Positions 1-8,836 are shown, counted from the first letter of the stretch. The stretch: 64,000 nt of DNA from Lentimonas sp. CC4 (GCF_902728235.1 NZ_CACVBO010000001.1:3186001-3250000), one strand, 5' to 3'. Program-made: numbers and translations. The notes: generated by a model not told the origin, from the sequence alone.

Positions 1-535
1 ATATGCATTGCTGGCGCTTGCTTGCTGTTAGTTGAACTTATTCATGTAGATTTTTTTGCGAATAAGCCCTTGAGCGCACTTTGGAATGAACCAGGAAATA
101 GTTCGTTCTGCATGTCTACTTCAGATCACACATGTGCAGACAGTCGTGATCTATTTATAACGTATAAAGCGTATCCCACGCCCGGAATTCTGTCGGCATT
201 GGATGGTTCGTTTCAGTCTGAGACCAGATGTATACGGTCTGTTAATGGTGTCATTGACAGTGTGAATTCCACTGAGTCGCGCAACGTCACGCAGTCCATC
301 GTTCGCTCAGACACAGGGCATATCTGCGCATTGATGAAGACTCGATGGCAATCCCCGTTTAGAATGTGAGCACTCCCCTTGACGGAGATCATGTCTCCAT
401 TCCACACCCCAATAAAAAAAAACGATCTGATGATATGAGATAAAAGATTCCCCGAAGTAAAGACCTACCCCATCGCGAACTGTCATATCAGTGCTGCGAT
501 TTTTAACCCCAGAAAATTATAATCAATTATTTAAA
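1..535. other. intergenic, no supported gene
   Basis: No convincing gene is seen. A plus-strand open frame at 22-369 and a minus-strand one at 213-407 overlap, have unusual composition (many Cys, Ser and Thr; no recognisable domain) and no ribosome binding site. The stretch just before the first real gene (about 400-535) is A/T-rich and probably holds its promoter, but no clear -35/-10 pair could be picked. A decayed gene crossing the left window edge cannot be excluded. Confidence 0.5.
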
Positions 536-2173
536 ATGAAACTATCAAGTGTAAGAAGTAAAATGACTCGGCTCACGACCTCATTGGTCACCATTGCCAT
601 GGCTTGTTCCTGCGGTATCGCGCAGGCAGAGCTGGGTGACCGGGCGAGCTGGATGCGAGGCGCATTAGGCCTGATGTGGCACCCCACCAGTTATGACTGG
701 GAGTTGTTGGAAGAGAACCAAGATTGGATGTCGATTGACCCCTTCCTCGAGCAGATTGAAGAGATCGACTCGATCGATTACATCCAGTTAAACTTAGGAG
801 ATGCTGCTAGCAAATCAGCGTCGCACACCGCGCCTAGTGATGTGATCGAAAGCTTCATGGGCGATGTAATCATTGTTCCGCGTGCCGCTTCGGGTTACGA
901 CCCATTTGAAGAGTGGCTAATCGCATGTAAAGCGAAGGGATTGAGAACTCAGGTCTACGTAAATAGCAACTGCCTCGTCTATGGTGATGCAACCATTTCC
1001 GAACGCTGGAAGGATTATTGCGACACGAAAAGCGCGGTAAAAACCTTTGTCAAAAGCCAGTCCTATCATACAGATGCTGACTATCCTGACCGGGCATACA
1101 TGTTCTGCTACGCTGAGTATGTGATTAAAGATTATTCGCTTCGTTATGGAGACTTAATCGACGCGTGGTGCTTTGATAAGGCTAGTAAAATCACAGCCAA
1201 CGGTGATGTATTAGACCCTGATGGTGTGATCAGCGATCAACGGTTGTTCGAAGCGTGGGCGAATGCCGCTCGCGCAGGTAATCCCAATGCAGCCGTTGCT
1301 TTTAATCATGGTGTTGGTTGGGTAGCGAAGCCCTTTAACAATACCACGCTTGTTGCGGATTATACCTTCGGCCATCCCTTTGGCGGAACCGGTGACCCTA
1401 CCACGGAAAATCTCTATCCCAAGAACTTCAGCATGTGTGAGCAAATGGGTGAGACGAATGGCCATGTCTATATTAACGACGGCAGAGACTGGAACGACAA
1501 AGTAATGGGGCATTATTACCCAAAGATGAGCACCTCTGCATGGAACGGAGGCAATACTGCGGCCCTGACAGATGCGGAATTCTTGGAATGGAATGAAGTC
1601 GGACTCAGTGGCGGTGCGATCACTTGGGGATTACCAATCGTTCACTCTGATTGCAATAAGTCGTGGAAGGCTCCCGACCTGCTCGCGAAAGACTGGGCGA
1701 TGGAACAGCTCAGATACATGAATGACCGGATTAGTGTCAGCAAAACGCACTATGTCCAATTCCGTAAGCGCAATGCACTCAACTATTGCCTCAATGGCGG
1801 AGGTGGCGGAGTTAACGGGCAGAATGTAAGCCTTTGGACTTATATTGATAACCATAGGAACTTGACCTGGGAAGAAATCTATCGCGGTGACGGTTTCTAT
1901 TCTTACAAGAAGAAAGGAACGAACTACTGCATCGATGGTGGCAATGATGGAGCCAACGGTCAGAATGTTTACCTATGGCAAGAAGATGCCGATAATTACA
2001 ATCAACAGTGGAAAAAGGTGGCGCAAGACGACGGCACGTATCAATTGCGCAAGCGAAATAAAACCAACTATGCAATTGATGGTAACCCCGATGGCGCAAA
2101 TTCACAGAATGTGGATCTCAGAAAATCGGTTAAGACCAGTCAAGATATGCATTGGTTTATCGAATATAAATAA
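536..2173 (+). CDS. secreted TIM-barrel-like protein with C-terminal ricin-type lectin repeats
   Basis: Probable exported protein of 545 aa. The first 30-odd residues form a signal peptide (basic start, hydrophobic stretch, cleavage after AQA). Residues about 40-400 look like a glycoside-hydrolase-type barrel, with acidic motifs such as IDAWCFDKA and Trp/Tyr-rich loops, but I do not recognise the family. The last 130 residues contain three repeats of about 42 aa with the pattern Y-x-I/L-D/N-G-G...N-x-Q-N-V-x-L-W...W, typical of ricin B (RICIN) carbohydrate-binding modules. A carbohydrate-degrading or carbohydrate-binding role outside the cell is inferred. The longest frame begins at GTG 491; ATG 536 was chosen because it puts the signal peptide at the N-terminus, and ATG 563 is equally possible. 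It is monocistronic, with a terminator at 2254-2301. Confidence 0.75.
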   Translation: MKLSSVRSKMTRLTTSLVTIAMACSCGIAQAELGDRASWMRGALGLMWHPTSYDWELLEENQDWMSIDPFLEQIEEIDSIDYIQLNLGDAASKSASHTAPSDVIESFMGDVIIVPRAASGYDPFEEWLIACKAKGLRTQVYVNSNCLVYGDATISERWKDYCDTKSAVKTFVKSQSYHTDADYPDRAYMFCYAEYVIKDYSLRYGDLIDAWCFDKASKITANGDVLDPDGVISDQRLFEAWANAARAGNPNAAVAFNHGVGWVAKPFNNTTLVADYTFGHPFGGTGDPTTENLYPKNFSMCEQMGETNGHVYINDGRDWNDKVMGHYYPKMSTSAWNGGNTAALTDAEFLEWNEVGLSGGAITWGLPIVHSDCNKSWKAPDLLAKDWAMEQLRYMNDRISVSKTHYVQFRKRNALNYCLNGGGGGVNGQNVSLWTYIDNHRNLTWEEIYRGDGFYSYKKKGTNYCIDGGNDGANGQNVYLWQEDADNYNQQWKKVAQDDGTYQLRKRNKTNYAIDGNPDGANSQNVDLRKSVKTSQDMHWFIEYK

Positions 2174-2253
2174 AACCAAGAGGGTGTGTCCGAAAGCTTA
2201 ATAAGAGCTAGCGCTTTAGCGCACACACTCAGGTTGGAATCGTAATGATTTAC

Positions 2254-2301
2254 AACGCTCCGCAGCGGCACCGAAGGTGCCACGCTGCGGAGCGTTTTTT
2301 T
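2254..2301 (+). terminator. rho-independent terminator after the lectin-repeat gene
   Basis: A long GC-rich hairpin is formed by ACGCTCCGCAGCG and CGCTGCGGAGCGT, with an inner GCACC/GGTGC stem, and is followed on the plus strand by a run of seven or more T. The T run is only on the plus-strand side, so it ends the gene stopping at 2173; the convergent gene ends at 2309, just beyond it. Confidence 0.85.
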
Positions 2302-2308
2302 GTGGCAA

Positions 2309-3700
2309 CTATTCCTTGGCCGGTAAAGCGTAGTCATCAACCTTCAGGTTTGCAGTGACCTGATTGAGCATCGCTTGCTTCTCATCGGCAGTGAGAGACG
2401 ATGAAGCGTCTAAGGCTTGTATTGCCGCCTCTTGATTGACTGGAATCCAGGTTGCTAGAACTTCGCGCATTTGCCTGGTCCGTAGCGCTGGGTTAGAAAT
2501 CGTTTCTGAGAGATCAAACGCTTGGGAGACATTGCTATATTTATAGGATGCGAGCGTGCTCTTGAGCGCCTCATCTCTGACCGAACCTGCTGCCAGTGAT
2601 TGTATCCACTCGATGCCCACTTCCGGATCGTTGATGCTATAGACGGCAGCCAATTGTTGAGCAGTAATCATCTGTTCTGACTCATTCATATTGTTGAATT
2701 CATCTGTCAGCGTTTCCGGATCTTTCCGTGCTAATTTCATGGCAACCATGGAAAACAGTTCTTGATGATTCGGTTCACCAGAGTTTTGTAAGAGATAATT
2801 GAGCGCCTCTGCCCCTTCTGCCCCTGAAGCCCAGCGATCCATCACTCCAAGTAAGGCATATTTTCGTTCATTCCCATCGATAGTCTGTAACCATTCAAGC
2901 GCCTGGTTCACATCTTTTTCGGCTAGTTGTGTAGCGACTTGTGAGGCGAAACTTAACTTATTATCCCCTGAGAGCATTTGAGAAACAAGAGCCGCAGCCT
3001 GCTCCAGGTCTTGTTCAATATATTGCCCCATCACCTCATTGTAAATGTGCGTAAACTGTGGATTGAGTTCGGTCGTTTCTAGCCAATCGAATGCGGCATG
3101 AATATCCTGTTTCGCCCATTCATTCAGCGTTAAAGATAGGAGTTGATCGCGCTGTGCACTTGCAGTCAGTTGCTCGACCCGTGCAACCGTGCCTGCTGGA
3201 TCGGACAGAGCCATCCCGGTGTAGGCTGCCCTTAAGAAGTATTGACGTTCGCCAGAATTCATTGCGTTCCTGCTAATCCAATCGAGTGCCCCATCAGGGC
3301 TTTTCTGCGCCAGTTTGCGTAAGCCAACGTAAACCAGATCCCCGCGGTTGGGCAGTTCACTGGCATATGCCAAAGCAGCATACGGATCCTTCTTTGCCCA
3401 TTCAGAAATCAGCACAAGTAACAATGCATCATTCTCCAAATCATCTGCTGAAGCCTGCGCCTGTTGTGCCAAGGTCTGAAGGTCGTTTGTATTGATATCA
3501 TCGAATAGCGAAGCGCTTGAAATCGAAGGGCTCCATGCTTGAGCGTCTTGAGTTTGCGGTTCGTCATTTTTGGACGAAACGTTTAGAACGTGTTCTTTGG
3601 ATTCCTGTATATTCGGGCCCGTCGATCGCCCTACAATGATGCCTAAAGAAAATATTCCAGCTGCAATTATGACGCGTGAGATTGTGGAGAGTGCTTTCAT
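2309..3700 (-). CDS. membrane-anchored helical-repeat protein of unknown function
   Basis: 463 aa. One N-terminal hydrophobic segment (residues about 5-24, IIAAGIFSLGIIVG) looks like a signal anchor or uncleaved signal; the rest would lie outside the cytoplasm. From about residue 70 to 440 there are repeats of 28-35 aa of the form W-A-x-x-D-P-x-A-A-L-x-W/Y, strongly helical, as in a solenoid. No catalytic motif is visible. Proteins of this architecture are common in Verrucomicrobia and remain uncharacterised; a scaffold or protein-binding role is inference only. It starts at ATG 3700 and is transcribed toward the terminator hairpin at 2254-2301, which has no T run on this strand. Confidence 0.7.
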   Translation of the reverse strand: MKALSTISRVIIAAGIFSLGIIVGRSTGPNIQESKEHVLNVSSKNDEPQTQDAQAWSPSISSASLFDDINTNDLQTLAQQAQASADDLENDALLLVLISEWAKKDPYAALAYASELPNRGDLVYVGLRKLAQKSPDGALDWISRNAMNSGERQYFLRAAYTGMALSDPAGTVARVEQLTASAQRDQLLSLTLNEWAKQDIHAAFDWLETTELNPQFTHIYNEVMGQYIEQDLEQAAALVSQMLSGDNKLSFASQVATQLAEKDVNQALEWLQTIDGNERKYALLGVMDRWASGAEGAEALNYLLQNSGEPNHQELFSMVAMKLARKDPETLTDEFNNMNESEQMITAQQLAAVYSINDPEVGIEWIQSLAAGSVRDEALKSTLASYKYSNVSQAFDLSETISNPALRTRQMREVLATWIPVNQEAAIQALDASSSLTADEKQAMLNQVTANLKVDDYALPAKE

Positions 3701-3832
3701 GTTTTCTTAAGTCTGTGATGCTGGTGCAATAGGCGAAAATGACTGAATCAAGTAATATGAAAAAGCTTTTCCCTTTGTAGGAGCTTGTAGGGTTGGGTTC
3801 GAGTTTTTTGTTGGAGCTTTGTGTTTGGGGCA

Positions 3833-3908
3833 CTTGTGTCGCGCCTTACCCACTCCACCATGCGTAGACATGGTCGGCAGACGGCGCATAGGCCGTCCCT
3901 CCCCAAGC
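3833..3908. repeat. diverged member of the GGGAGGGA dispersed repeat family
   Basis: The segment ending GGCCGTCCCTCCCC matches the ends of copies at 6952-7028 and 11094-11225 (GGCTGTCCCTCCCC and GGCCATCCCTCCC) and shares CGGCAGACGGCGC-like sequence. It is a weaker match than the other copies, so assignment is tentative. Together with the MITE-like element it fills the 505 bp gap between the helical-repeat protein and the ferredoxin, in which no gene is seen. Confidence 0.4.
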
Positions 3909-3932
3909 TACCCTCACATACTCAGCAGATTC

Positions 3933-4169
3933 GTATACTCACGCGCATAAAGTATTGTGATTTGTGAAATCGAAGAATCTGGCGTAGGGGTGCTGCTTGC
4001 CGTTTCGAAAGGCTCAAGGCTCAGAGCTTGTCGAAGGGCGGCACCCGCGAAGGCAGCTAAAGTTTTACAACTTCCTATGCGTGTGGCCTTTGCGCGGGCT
4101 TCGCAAGCAAAGCCCCTACAGCAATCGCATGAATGCACTTTTCACAAATCATGATGCGCGTGAGTATAT
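3933..4169. repeat. MITE-like element with terminal inverted repeats
   Basis: The left end (3933-3969) begins GTATACTCACGCGCATAA and runs to GATTTGTGAAA. The right end (4138-4169) is its imperfect inverse, from TTTTCACAAATC through ATGCGCGTGAGTATA. About 170 bp lie between, including a TTCGAAAGGCTCAAGG / CTTGTCGAAGG dyad near 4004-4037 and, at 4081-4120, GTGGCCTTTGCGCGGGCTTCG followed by AAGCAAAGCCCCTAC. The inner part recurs inverted at 6270-6385, and the left end recurs near 25986. There is no coding capacity. A further GATGCGCTTGAGTATAC copy of the end lies at 4170-4187. Confidence 0.65.
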
Positions 4170-4205
4170 GATGCGCTTGAGTATACTAGCTAAACAAAAA
4201 GTGAA

Positions 4206-4433
4206 TTATCCGATTTTGATGATATTCACGGGGCAGCCTTCTTCAGCTTCTTTGAGCACGGCGCGATCCTCTTCAAAGCCTTCGCCGTATTGAAAGGATT
4301 TATCCTCGCGAGTAACACGTAGGAGTTGCGCTTCGCCGTCCTCATCCATTTCCCAATATTGCGGTGCGACTTCCGCGCAAAGCATACAGCCGATACATTC
4401 CGGCTTCTTGTGGGCTATCTTTATGAATTTCAC
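4206..4433 (-). CDS. single [4Fe-4S] ferredoxin
   Basis: 75 aa with Cys at 13, 16 and 19 (CIGCMLC) and a distant C-P near residue 66, the arrangement of a small ferredoxin binding one [4Fe-4S] cluster. It is acidic in the middle, as usual for electron carriers. The start is GTG 4433 (MKFIKIAH). It begins 11 bp after the U32-family gene ends, so the two are probably one transcript, and the ferredoxin may pass electrons to, or protect, the partner. The physiological partner is inferred from adjacency only. Confidence 0.85.
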   Translation of the reverse strand: MKFIKIAHKKPECIGCMLCAEVAPQYWEMDEDGEAQLLRVTREDKSFQYGEGFEEDRAVLKEAEEGCPVNIIKIG

Positions 4434-4444
4434 GGTATGGAAAG

Positions 4445-5707
4445 TTAGGCTTTGGATGGAGCGGAGACAGGCACCATGGTGAAGAACTTGTCGTTCTTAC
4501 GCACGCGCTCGCTGACTTTGATCGCAAAGACGTCGCCGTTCTTGACTTGATCGACCTCGCCGTCGTCCAGGCGCAGGCTCTCGACCTTGCCTTCGATCAC
4601 GCCGCTGGTTTCGCCAATGATCACGAACTCATCGCCGACTTTCACCACACCCGTGGCAGTGATCTCAGCGACGCCAATTTTCGAGTAATAATGCGTGACC
4701 TGCCCAAGCAACACCTTCTGGTGCGTCGCCTTCGAGCCATAGGCATTTGACCAACCTTGCTCACGACCGAGGTAATAGCCATCGGAGTGACCGCGGTTAT
4801 AGACCTTCTGAATGTCTTCGAGCAATGTTGCCACAAACTCCTTCGAGTAGGTGCCAGCCTGCACGGCATCGACAGCCTTGCGGTAGGCGCGCGTGACGAG
4901 CTTCACATACTCAGGCGAACGGCCACGGCCTTCGAGCTTCAGTGTGTGCACACCTGCATCCAGCACTTGGTCAAGGAACTCGATGGTTGAGATGTCATTG
5001 GGCGACATCACGAAATTATTATCAATCAGTAGTTCCTTGCCGCTTTCCTTGTCTTTAACGATGTATTCCTTGCGGCAGTTCTGCACGCAGGCACCACGAT
5101 TGGCCGAGGCATTGTCGGTAAACAGCGACATGCCACAGCGACCAGATACCGCAATACAGAGCGCACCATGCGCAAAGGCTTCGATTTCGACAATTCGGCC
5201 TGCTGGACCACGTAGGTCGGTTGCAAGCACTTGATCGCGGATCTTCTGAATCATCGATAAATTCACCTCACGCGCGAGCACGATACGGTCGCAGAATTGT
5301 GCGTAGAACTGGAAGGATTCGAAATTGGAAATAGACAGTTGGGTGGAGAGGTGCACCTCCAGTCCAAGCTCACGTGCCTTTAACACACAGGCCATGTCGG
5401 CGCAAATCACGGCATGCACCCCCTGCTCTTTTGCCGTTTCGAGCAGCTTGTAGCAGAGCTTCAAGTCATGGTCATAGAGCAAGGTATTCAGCGTCAAATA
5501 GCCGCGAATACCACCCTTGCGGCAACGCTCCATGATCTCAGGTAGATCCTTGACGTGGAATGAGCGACGCGAGCGAGCACGCATATTCAACTGTGCAAGG
5601 CCGAAGTAAACCGCGTCCGCACCGCCGTCGATCGCAGCCTGTAGTGAGGCGTAACAGCCTGCGGGTGACAGGATTTCAATGTGTTGTTCGCGTGATTCTG
5701 TTGTCAT
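4445..5707 (-). CDS. U32 peptidase-family protein (TrhP/YegQ-like)
   Basis: 420 aa. The N-terminus ILSPAG followed by a GGADAVYFG stretch and the block [19 protein letters not shown] match the U32 signature (E-x-F-x2-G-A-x-C-x4-G-x-C-x-x-S). A second Cys cluster ([12 protein letters not shown]) follows, and there is a C-terminal beta-barrel-like domain of about 80 aa. Best-studied relatives are TrhP (prephenate-dependent 5-hydroxylation of tRNA uridine 34) and RlhA (rRNA hydroxylation), both linked to Fe-S clusters, which fits the ferredoxin just downstream; older annotations call the family collagenase-like protease. The longer frame to 5791 was rejected because ATG 5707 starts directly before the conserved region. 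Confidence 0.88.
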   Translation of the reverse strand: MTTESREQHIEILSPAGCYASLQAAIDGGADAVYFGLAQLNMRARSRRSFHVKDLPEIMERCRKGGIRGYLTLNTLLYDHDLKLCYKLLETAKEQGVHAVICADMACVLKARELGLEVHLSTQLSISNFESFQFYAQFCDRIVLAREVNLSMIQKIRDQVLATDLRGPAGRIVEIEAFAHGALCIAVSGRCGMSLFTDNASANRGACVQNCRKEYIVKDKESGKELLIDNNFVMSPNDISTIEFLDQVLDAGVHTLKLEGRGRSPEYVKLVTRAYRKAVDAVQAGTYSKEFVATLLEDIQKVYNRGHSDGYYLGREQGWSNAYGSKATHQKVLLGQVTHYYSKIGVAEITATGVVKVGDEFVIIGETSGVIEGKVESLRLDDGEVDQVKNGDVFAIKVSERVRKNDKFFTMVPVSAPSKA

Positions 5708-5840
5708 GATTCTAAAAATGAGTAGCCGTGCATGAGGAATAAAGACGCCGTAGTCAAGAATTGCAGATATCGGTCTAATGCCAGCGAGCATTCAACGTGT
5801 TTTTTAATGACAGTTCGCTCGAATTGCTTAGCCTAAGGAT

Positions 5841-6200
5841 ATGATTACAAATGTTCACACTATTGTCCCTGAAGTCGCTGAAGGCGTGCGTGGCGGCACC
5901 GGAACTGTTTATGCTCACAAGCTCCTAGATCTGTTCCCTGGCAGCGCCATTAAAAGTGTAGGAATCGTCCGACTCGAGCCCGGCGCAAGCGTCGGTGCAC
6001 ACTCGCATCATGGCGACGAAGACTTCTATTACTGCATCTCCGGAACCGGCATCGTCGTCGATAACGGCGTCGAGCATCCGTTCACTCCTGGCACGCTACA
6101 AATCACTCGCGACGGCGAAACACAGGCCATCCGTAACACCGGCGAAACCGAGCTAATTTTCCTCGGTGCGTTGGTTGATACGCCGACCGAGTTTGAGTAG
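5841..6200 (+). CDS. cupin-domain protein
   Basis: 119 aa, a single small cupin barrel. Metal-binding motif 1 reads G-A-H-S-H-H-x3-E-D-F-Y-Y-C-I-S-G-x-G, followed by the P-F-T-P-G-T turn and motif 2 (QAIRNTGETELIFLGALV). The His residues and the Glu of motif 1 would bind a divalent metal. Function cannot be assigned further; cupins of this size act as sugar isomerases, dioxygenases or sensors. It starts at ATG 5841 and is divergent from the U32-family gene, so the 133 bp between them should hold both promoters. Confidence 0.85.
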   Translation: MITNVHTIVPEVAEGVRGGTGTVYAHKLLDLFPGSAIKSVGIVRLEPGASVGAHSHHGDEDFYYCISGTGIVVDNGVEHPFTPGTLQITRDGETQAIRNTGETELIFLGALVDTPTEFE

Positions 6201-6269
6201 GACGAACTCCCTCGGGGAGGCTGCGATAGACAGATCAAAAGTAAGTATCTTCGAGGTATTTCACGTCTC

Positions 6270-6385
6270 GAACGTAGGGGCTTTGCTCGCGAAGACCGCG
6301 CAAAGGCCACAGCACACATAGTTCTGTAACGTCTACTGCCCTAGCGGGTGCCGCAAGCAACACCCCGACTTCCGCATCCAGCAAC
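6270..6385 (+). repeat. inverted partial copy of the MITE-like element interior
   Basis: 6274-6313 (TAGGGGCTTTGCTCGCGAAG followed by ACCGCGCAAAGGCCAC) is the reverse complement, with few changes, of 4081-4120. The flanking sequence up to the trmL stop (GCCCTAGCGGGTGCCGCAAG, then CAACACCCC) matches the inverse of the 3980-4070 interior. The terminal inverted repeats present at 3933/4138 are not seen here, so this copy looks truncated. It abuts the 3' end of trmL at 6386. Confidence 0.6.
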
Positions 6386-6841
6386 CTAAACCGAAAGTTG
6401 CCGAATCGCCTCGTAGGTCGCAATGCCTGCTGAGGTCGACAGATTCAGCGAGCGCATCTCAGTGTTCTTATGCGGAATGGTGACGCGTTGCCCTTCCAGT
6501 TCGGTATGGAGCCAATCCGGCACGCCATGCCCTTCGCTACCAAACACGAGTCCATCGTCATCTGCGTAGTCCACATCCCAATACACATGATCGGCTTTGG
6601 TAGTGAAGAGCCAGAGCCGCTTTGGCGCAAACTCGCTCGCTTTAAACGCGTCCCAGTCGTCGTGATGGTGCACATCCAACGAGTGCCAATAATCCATGCC
6701 GCTACGCTTGAGGTGCTTATCTGTGATCGTAAAGCCGAGCGGGTGGATCAAGTGCAGGCGGGTCTCTGTGATCGCGCAGAGACGGCCGATGTTACCCGTA
6801 TTCTGCGGGATCTCAGGATTAAATAGAACGATATGAAGCAT
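6386..6841 (-). CDS. trmL: tRNA (cytidine/uridine-34-2'-O)-methyltransferase TrmL
   Basis: 151 aa SPOUT methyltransferase that would methylate the ribose of the wobble base in tRNA-Leu. The N-terminus MLHIVLFNPEIPQNTGNIGR is the family hallmark. The C-terminal knot carries the motif LVFGSEGHGVP and, near the end, RSLNLSTSAGIATYEA, which builds the S-adenosylmethionine pocket. Length is right for the family (about 150-160 aa). It starts at ATG 6841, with no clear Shine-Dalgarno. Confidence 0.95.
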   Translation of the reverse strand: MLHIVLFNPEIPQNTGNIGRLCAITETRLHLIHPLGFTITDKHLKRSGMDYWHSLDVHHHDDWDAFKASEFAPKRLWLFTTKADHVYWDVDYADDDGLVFGSEGHGVPDWLHTELEGQRVTIPHKNTEMRSLNLSTSAGIATYEAIRQLSV

Positions 6842-6852
6842 TGATGCGAACT

Positions 6853-6889
6853 TTGAACGTCCAAAATCGAACGTCCAACATTGAATTCC
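6853..6889. repeat. short tandem repeat upstream of trmL
   Basis: A unit close to TTGAACGTCCAAAA(T)C is repeated 2-3 times (TTGAACGTCCAAAATC, GAACGTCCAACATTGAA). It lies in the trmL 5' flank. It is similar in style, though not in sequence, to the tandem array between glpK and glpD. Confidence 0.5.
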
Positions 6890-6951
6890 ACTGAGAGTGC
6901 ATTTTTACTGTGCACGCACATCATTTCTGATTTATCGACACATACATTCTG

Positions 6952-7028
6952 GATGGACGAGTTCCGTTTCGTCTTGCGGTGTGATGGTGCTAAGGCTCGG
7001 CAGCAGGCGCGGAGGCTGTCCCTCCCCA
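6952..7028 (+). repeat. copy of the GGGAGGGA dispersed repeat family
   Basis: Reads GGATGGACGAGTTCCGTTTC then GTCTTGCGGTGTGATGGTGC, TAAGGCTCGG, and ends GGAGGCTGTCCCTCCCC. The same order of blocks occurs at 11094-11225 (GGGAGGGATGAGCTCCGCC, TCGTCTTGCAGTGTGC, AGAGGCTCGG, GGCCATCCCTCCC), and partly at 26031-26096. The ends are complementary (GGGAGGG-like/CCCTCCCC), so the transcript could fold back. Confidence 0.6.
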
Positions 7029-7109
7029 TATCCGAATTTGACCATCTTTAACTATCAGTATCAGATATATCCATCAAACTACATTCAGGAGTTACAATAA
7101 GGAGTCAGT

Positions 7110-7315
7110 CGGAGGTATGCCGTAGATGGCGTAGCAAGTTAGCCTCTGGTAATGAAGGACTTTCGCTTGTCGCCGCCTGCCGAGCGCAGCGACACTTTAT
7201 TATGCCCTTGGGTGCAACCGAAGGGCGAAGCCATTTGGCGAAAGCCAAAGAAGTCATAATACACTGATGTTCAGCGCCTAACTACTACCTTCTAGCTTCT
7301 AACTACTCTTTTAGG
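7110..7315 (-). repeat. dispersed repeat R1, copy A (longest)
   Basis: Read on the minus strand this runs CCTAAAAGAGTAGTTAGAAG, then ATCAGTGTATTATG, CGCCAAATGGCTTCGCCC, AAGGGCATAATAAAGTGTCG, CTCGGCAGGCGGC, CATTACCAGAGGCTAACTTG, CTACGCCATCTACGGCATAC, CTCCG. The first part recurs at 25737-25893 and both ends recur at 50751-50897. No frame is conserved. It occupies most of the gap (6842-7333) between trmL and glpK, which holds no gene. Confidence 0.7.
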
Positions 7316-7333
7316 ATTCAATTACCCCATACA

Positions 7334-8836
7334 ATGAAAACTGAAAAATACATTCTCGCCTTGGATCAAGGAACGACCAGTTCGCGCGCCATACTGTTTA
7401 ACCACGAAGGCGAAATCGTCGCATCGGCTCAGAAGGAATTTGAACAAATTTACCCGAAGCCCGGTTGGGTGGAGCATAACCCGATGGAGATTTGGGCAAG
7501 CCAAAGTGCGACGGTCACAGAGGCTCTGATGCGACATAACATCGACTCCAACGAGATTGCTGGCGTTGGCATTACCAACCAACGCGAGACGACCATCGTT
7601 TGGGACAAGCAAACCGGTAAGCCAGTTTATAACGCCATCGTCTGGCAAGACCGCCGCACCGCTGGTTTCTGTCGCAAATTGCAAGAAGATGGCATTGAGG
7701 CAATGGTCACCGAAAAGACAGGCCTGCGGCTAGACCCTTATTTCTCGGCAACCAAATTAGCATGGATTCTAGACAACGTGCCCAATGCACGTAGTCGTGC
7801 TGAAAATGGGGAGCTACTATTCGGCACAGTCGACACATGGCTACTATGGAAACTAACCGGCCACAAAGTGCACGCCACGGATATAACCAATGCCAGTCGC
7901 ACGCTATTGATGAATCTCACCACGGGCGATTGGGACGACTCGTTACTGGAACTATTCAGGATTCCTCGCTGCATCCTGCCAGAGATCCGCTCCTGCTCCG
8001 AGGTCTATGGGCATGTCGACAGTAGCCTCTCATACGCAGAAGCTCCGATAGCGGGCATCGCAGGCGACCAACATTCCGCCCTCTTCGGCCAAGCGTGCTT
8101 CACCGAAGGCATGGCTAAGAATACCTATGGCACTGGCTGCTTTTTATTAATGAATACGGGCAAACAACCGATTCGTTCGCAGCAGAACCTACTGACCACT
8201 GTAGCCTGGCGTATCGGCGATCAAACTGAATATGCGCTGGAAGGCTCCGTCTTCATTGGTGGCGCAGTCGTGCAATGGCTGCGTGACGAACTGCAATTGG
8301 TGCGTAATGCGGCCGAACTCAACGCATTGGCCGCCAGTGTGCCAAATAGCAACGGACTATTTCTGGTGCCTGCCTTTGCTGGACTCGGTGCACCGCATTG
8401 GGATCCCTACGCACGCGGTGCCATGCTCGGCATCACCCGCGGGACGAATCGTGCACACTTCTGCCGAGCGGCACTAGAGTCGATTGCCTTTCAATGTGCC
8501 GATTTGATCACAGCGATGGAGCAAGACAGTGGTCTCCCACTCAAGGAACTGCGCGTCGATGGCGGCGCTAGTCGCAGCGTGCCCCTACTCCAATTCCAAT
8601 CGGATCTACTACAAACTCGCGTCGTGCGCCCCAAGAATATTGAGAGCACGGCCACGGGCGCCGCCTACCTCGCGGGGCTCGCAGTCGGATTCTGGAAAAA
8701 CCGCAAAGAGATCGCAGCACATTGGTCAGCCGATGGTCAGTTCAAGCCACAGCATGATGCCTACGCAATGCAACCGCTACGTGACGGTTGGAGCAAGGCC
8801 GTCGGACGTGCAAAAGCCTGGGTAGAAGAGACTTGA
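7334..8836 (+). CDS. glpK: glycerol kinase
   Basis: 500 aa, full family length. Phosphorylates glycerol to sn-glycerol 3-phosphate with ATP in the cytoplasm. The N-terminal FGGY signature [13 protein letters not shown] binds phosphate; [13 protein letters not shown] and the WQDRRT loop contact glycerol; [19 protein letters not shown] and LRVDGGAS are the C-terminal ATPase-core motifs. It starts at ATG 7334. It is followed 90 bp later by glpD in the same direction, so uptake product goes straight to dihydroxyacetone phosphate; tpiA, pgk and gapA nearby continue the route. No glycerol facilitator gene (glpF) lies in the window. Confidence 0.97.
   Translation: MKTEKYILALDQGTTSSRAILFNHEGEIVASAQKEFEQIYPKPGWVEHNPMEIWASQSATVTEALMRHNIDSNEIAGVGITNQRETTIVWDKQTGKPVYNAIVWQDRRTAGFCRKLQEDGIEAMVTEKTGLRLDPYFSATKLAWILDNVPNARSRAENGELLFGTVDTWLLWKLTGHKVHATDITNASRTLLMNLTTGDWDDSLLELFRIPRCILPEIRSCSEVYGHVDSSLSYAEAPIAGIAGDQHSALFGQACFTEGMAKNTYGTGCFLLMNTGKQPIRSQQNLLTTVAWRIGDQTEYALEGSVFIGGAVVQWLRDELQLVRNAAELNALAASVPNSNGLFLVPAFAGLGAPHWDPYARGAMLGITRGTNRAHFCRAALESIAFQCADLITAMEQDSGLPLKELRVDGGASRSVPLLQFQSDLLQTRVVRPKNIESTATGAAYLAGLAVGFWKNRKEIAAHWSADGQFKPQHDAYAMQPLRDGWSKAVGRAKAWVEET

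Noticed and set aside
22-407. Overlapping open frames on both strands at the left edge
   Set aside because: Neither shows domain, start signal or protein-like composition.
6200-6230. Terminator after the cupin gene (CTCCCTCGGGGAG hairpin)
   Set aside because: Very short stem with no T run.
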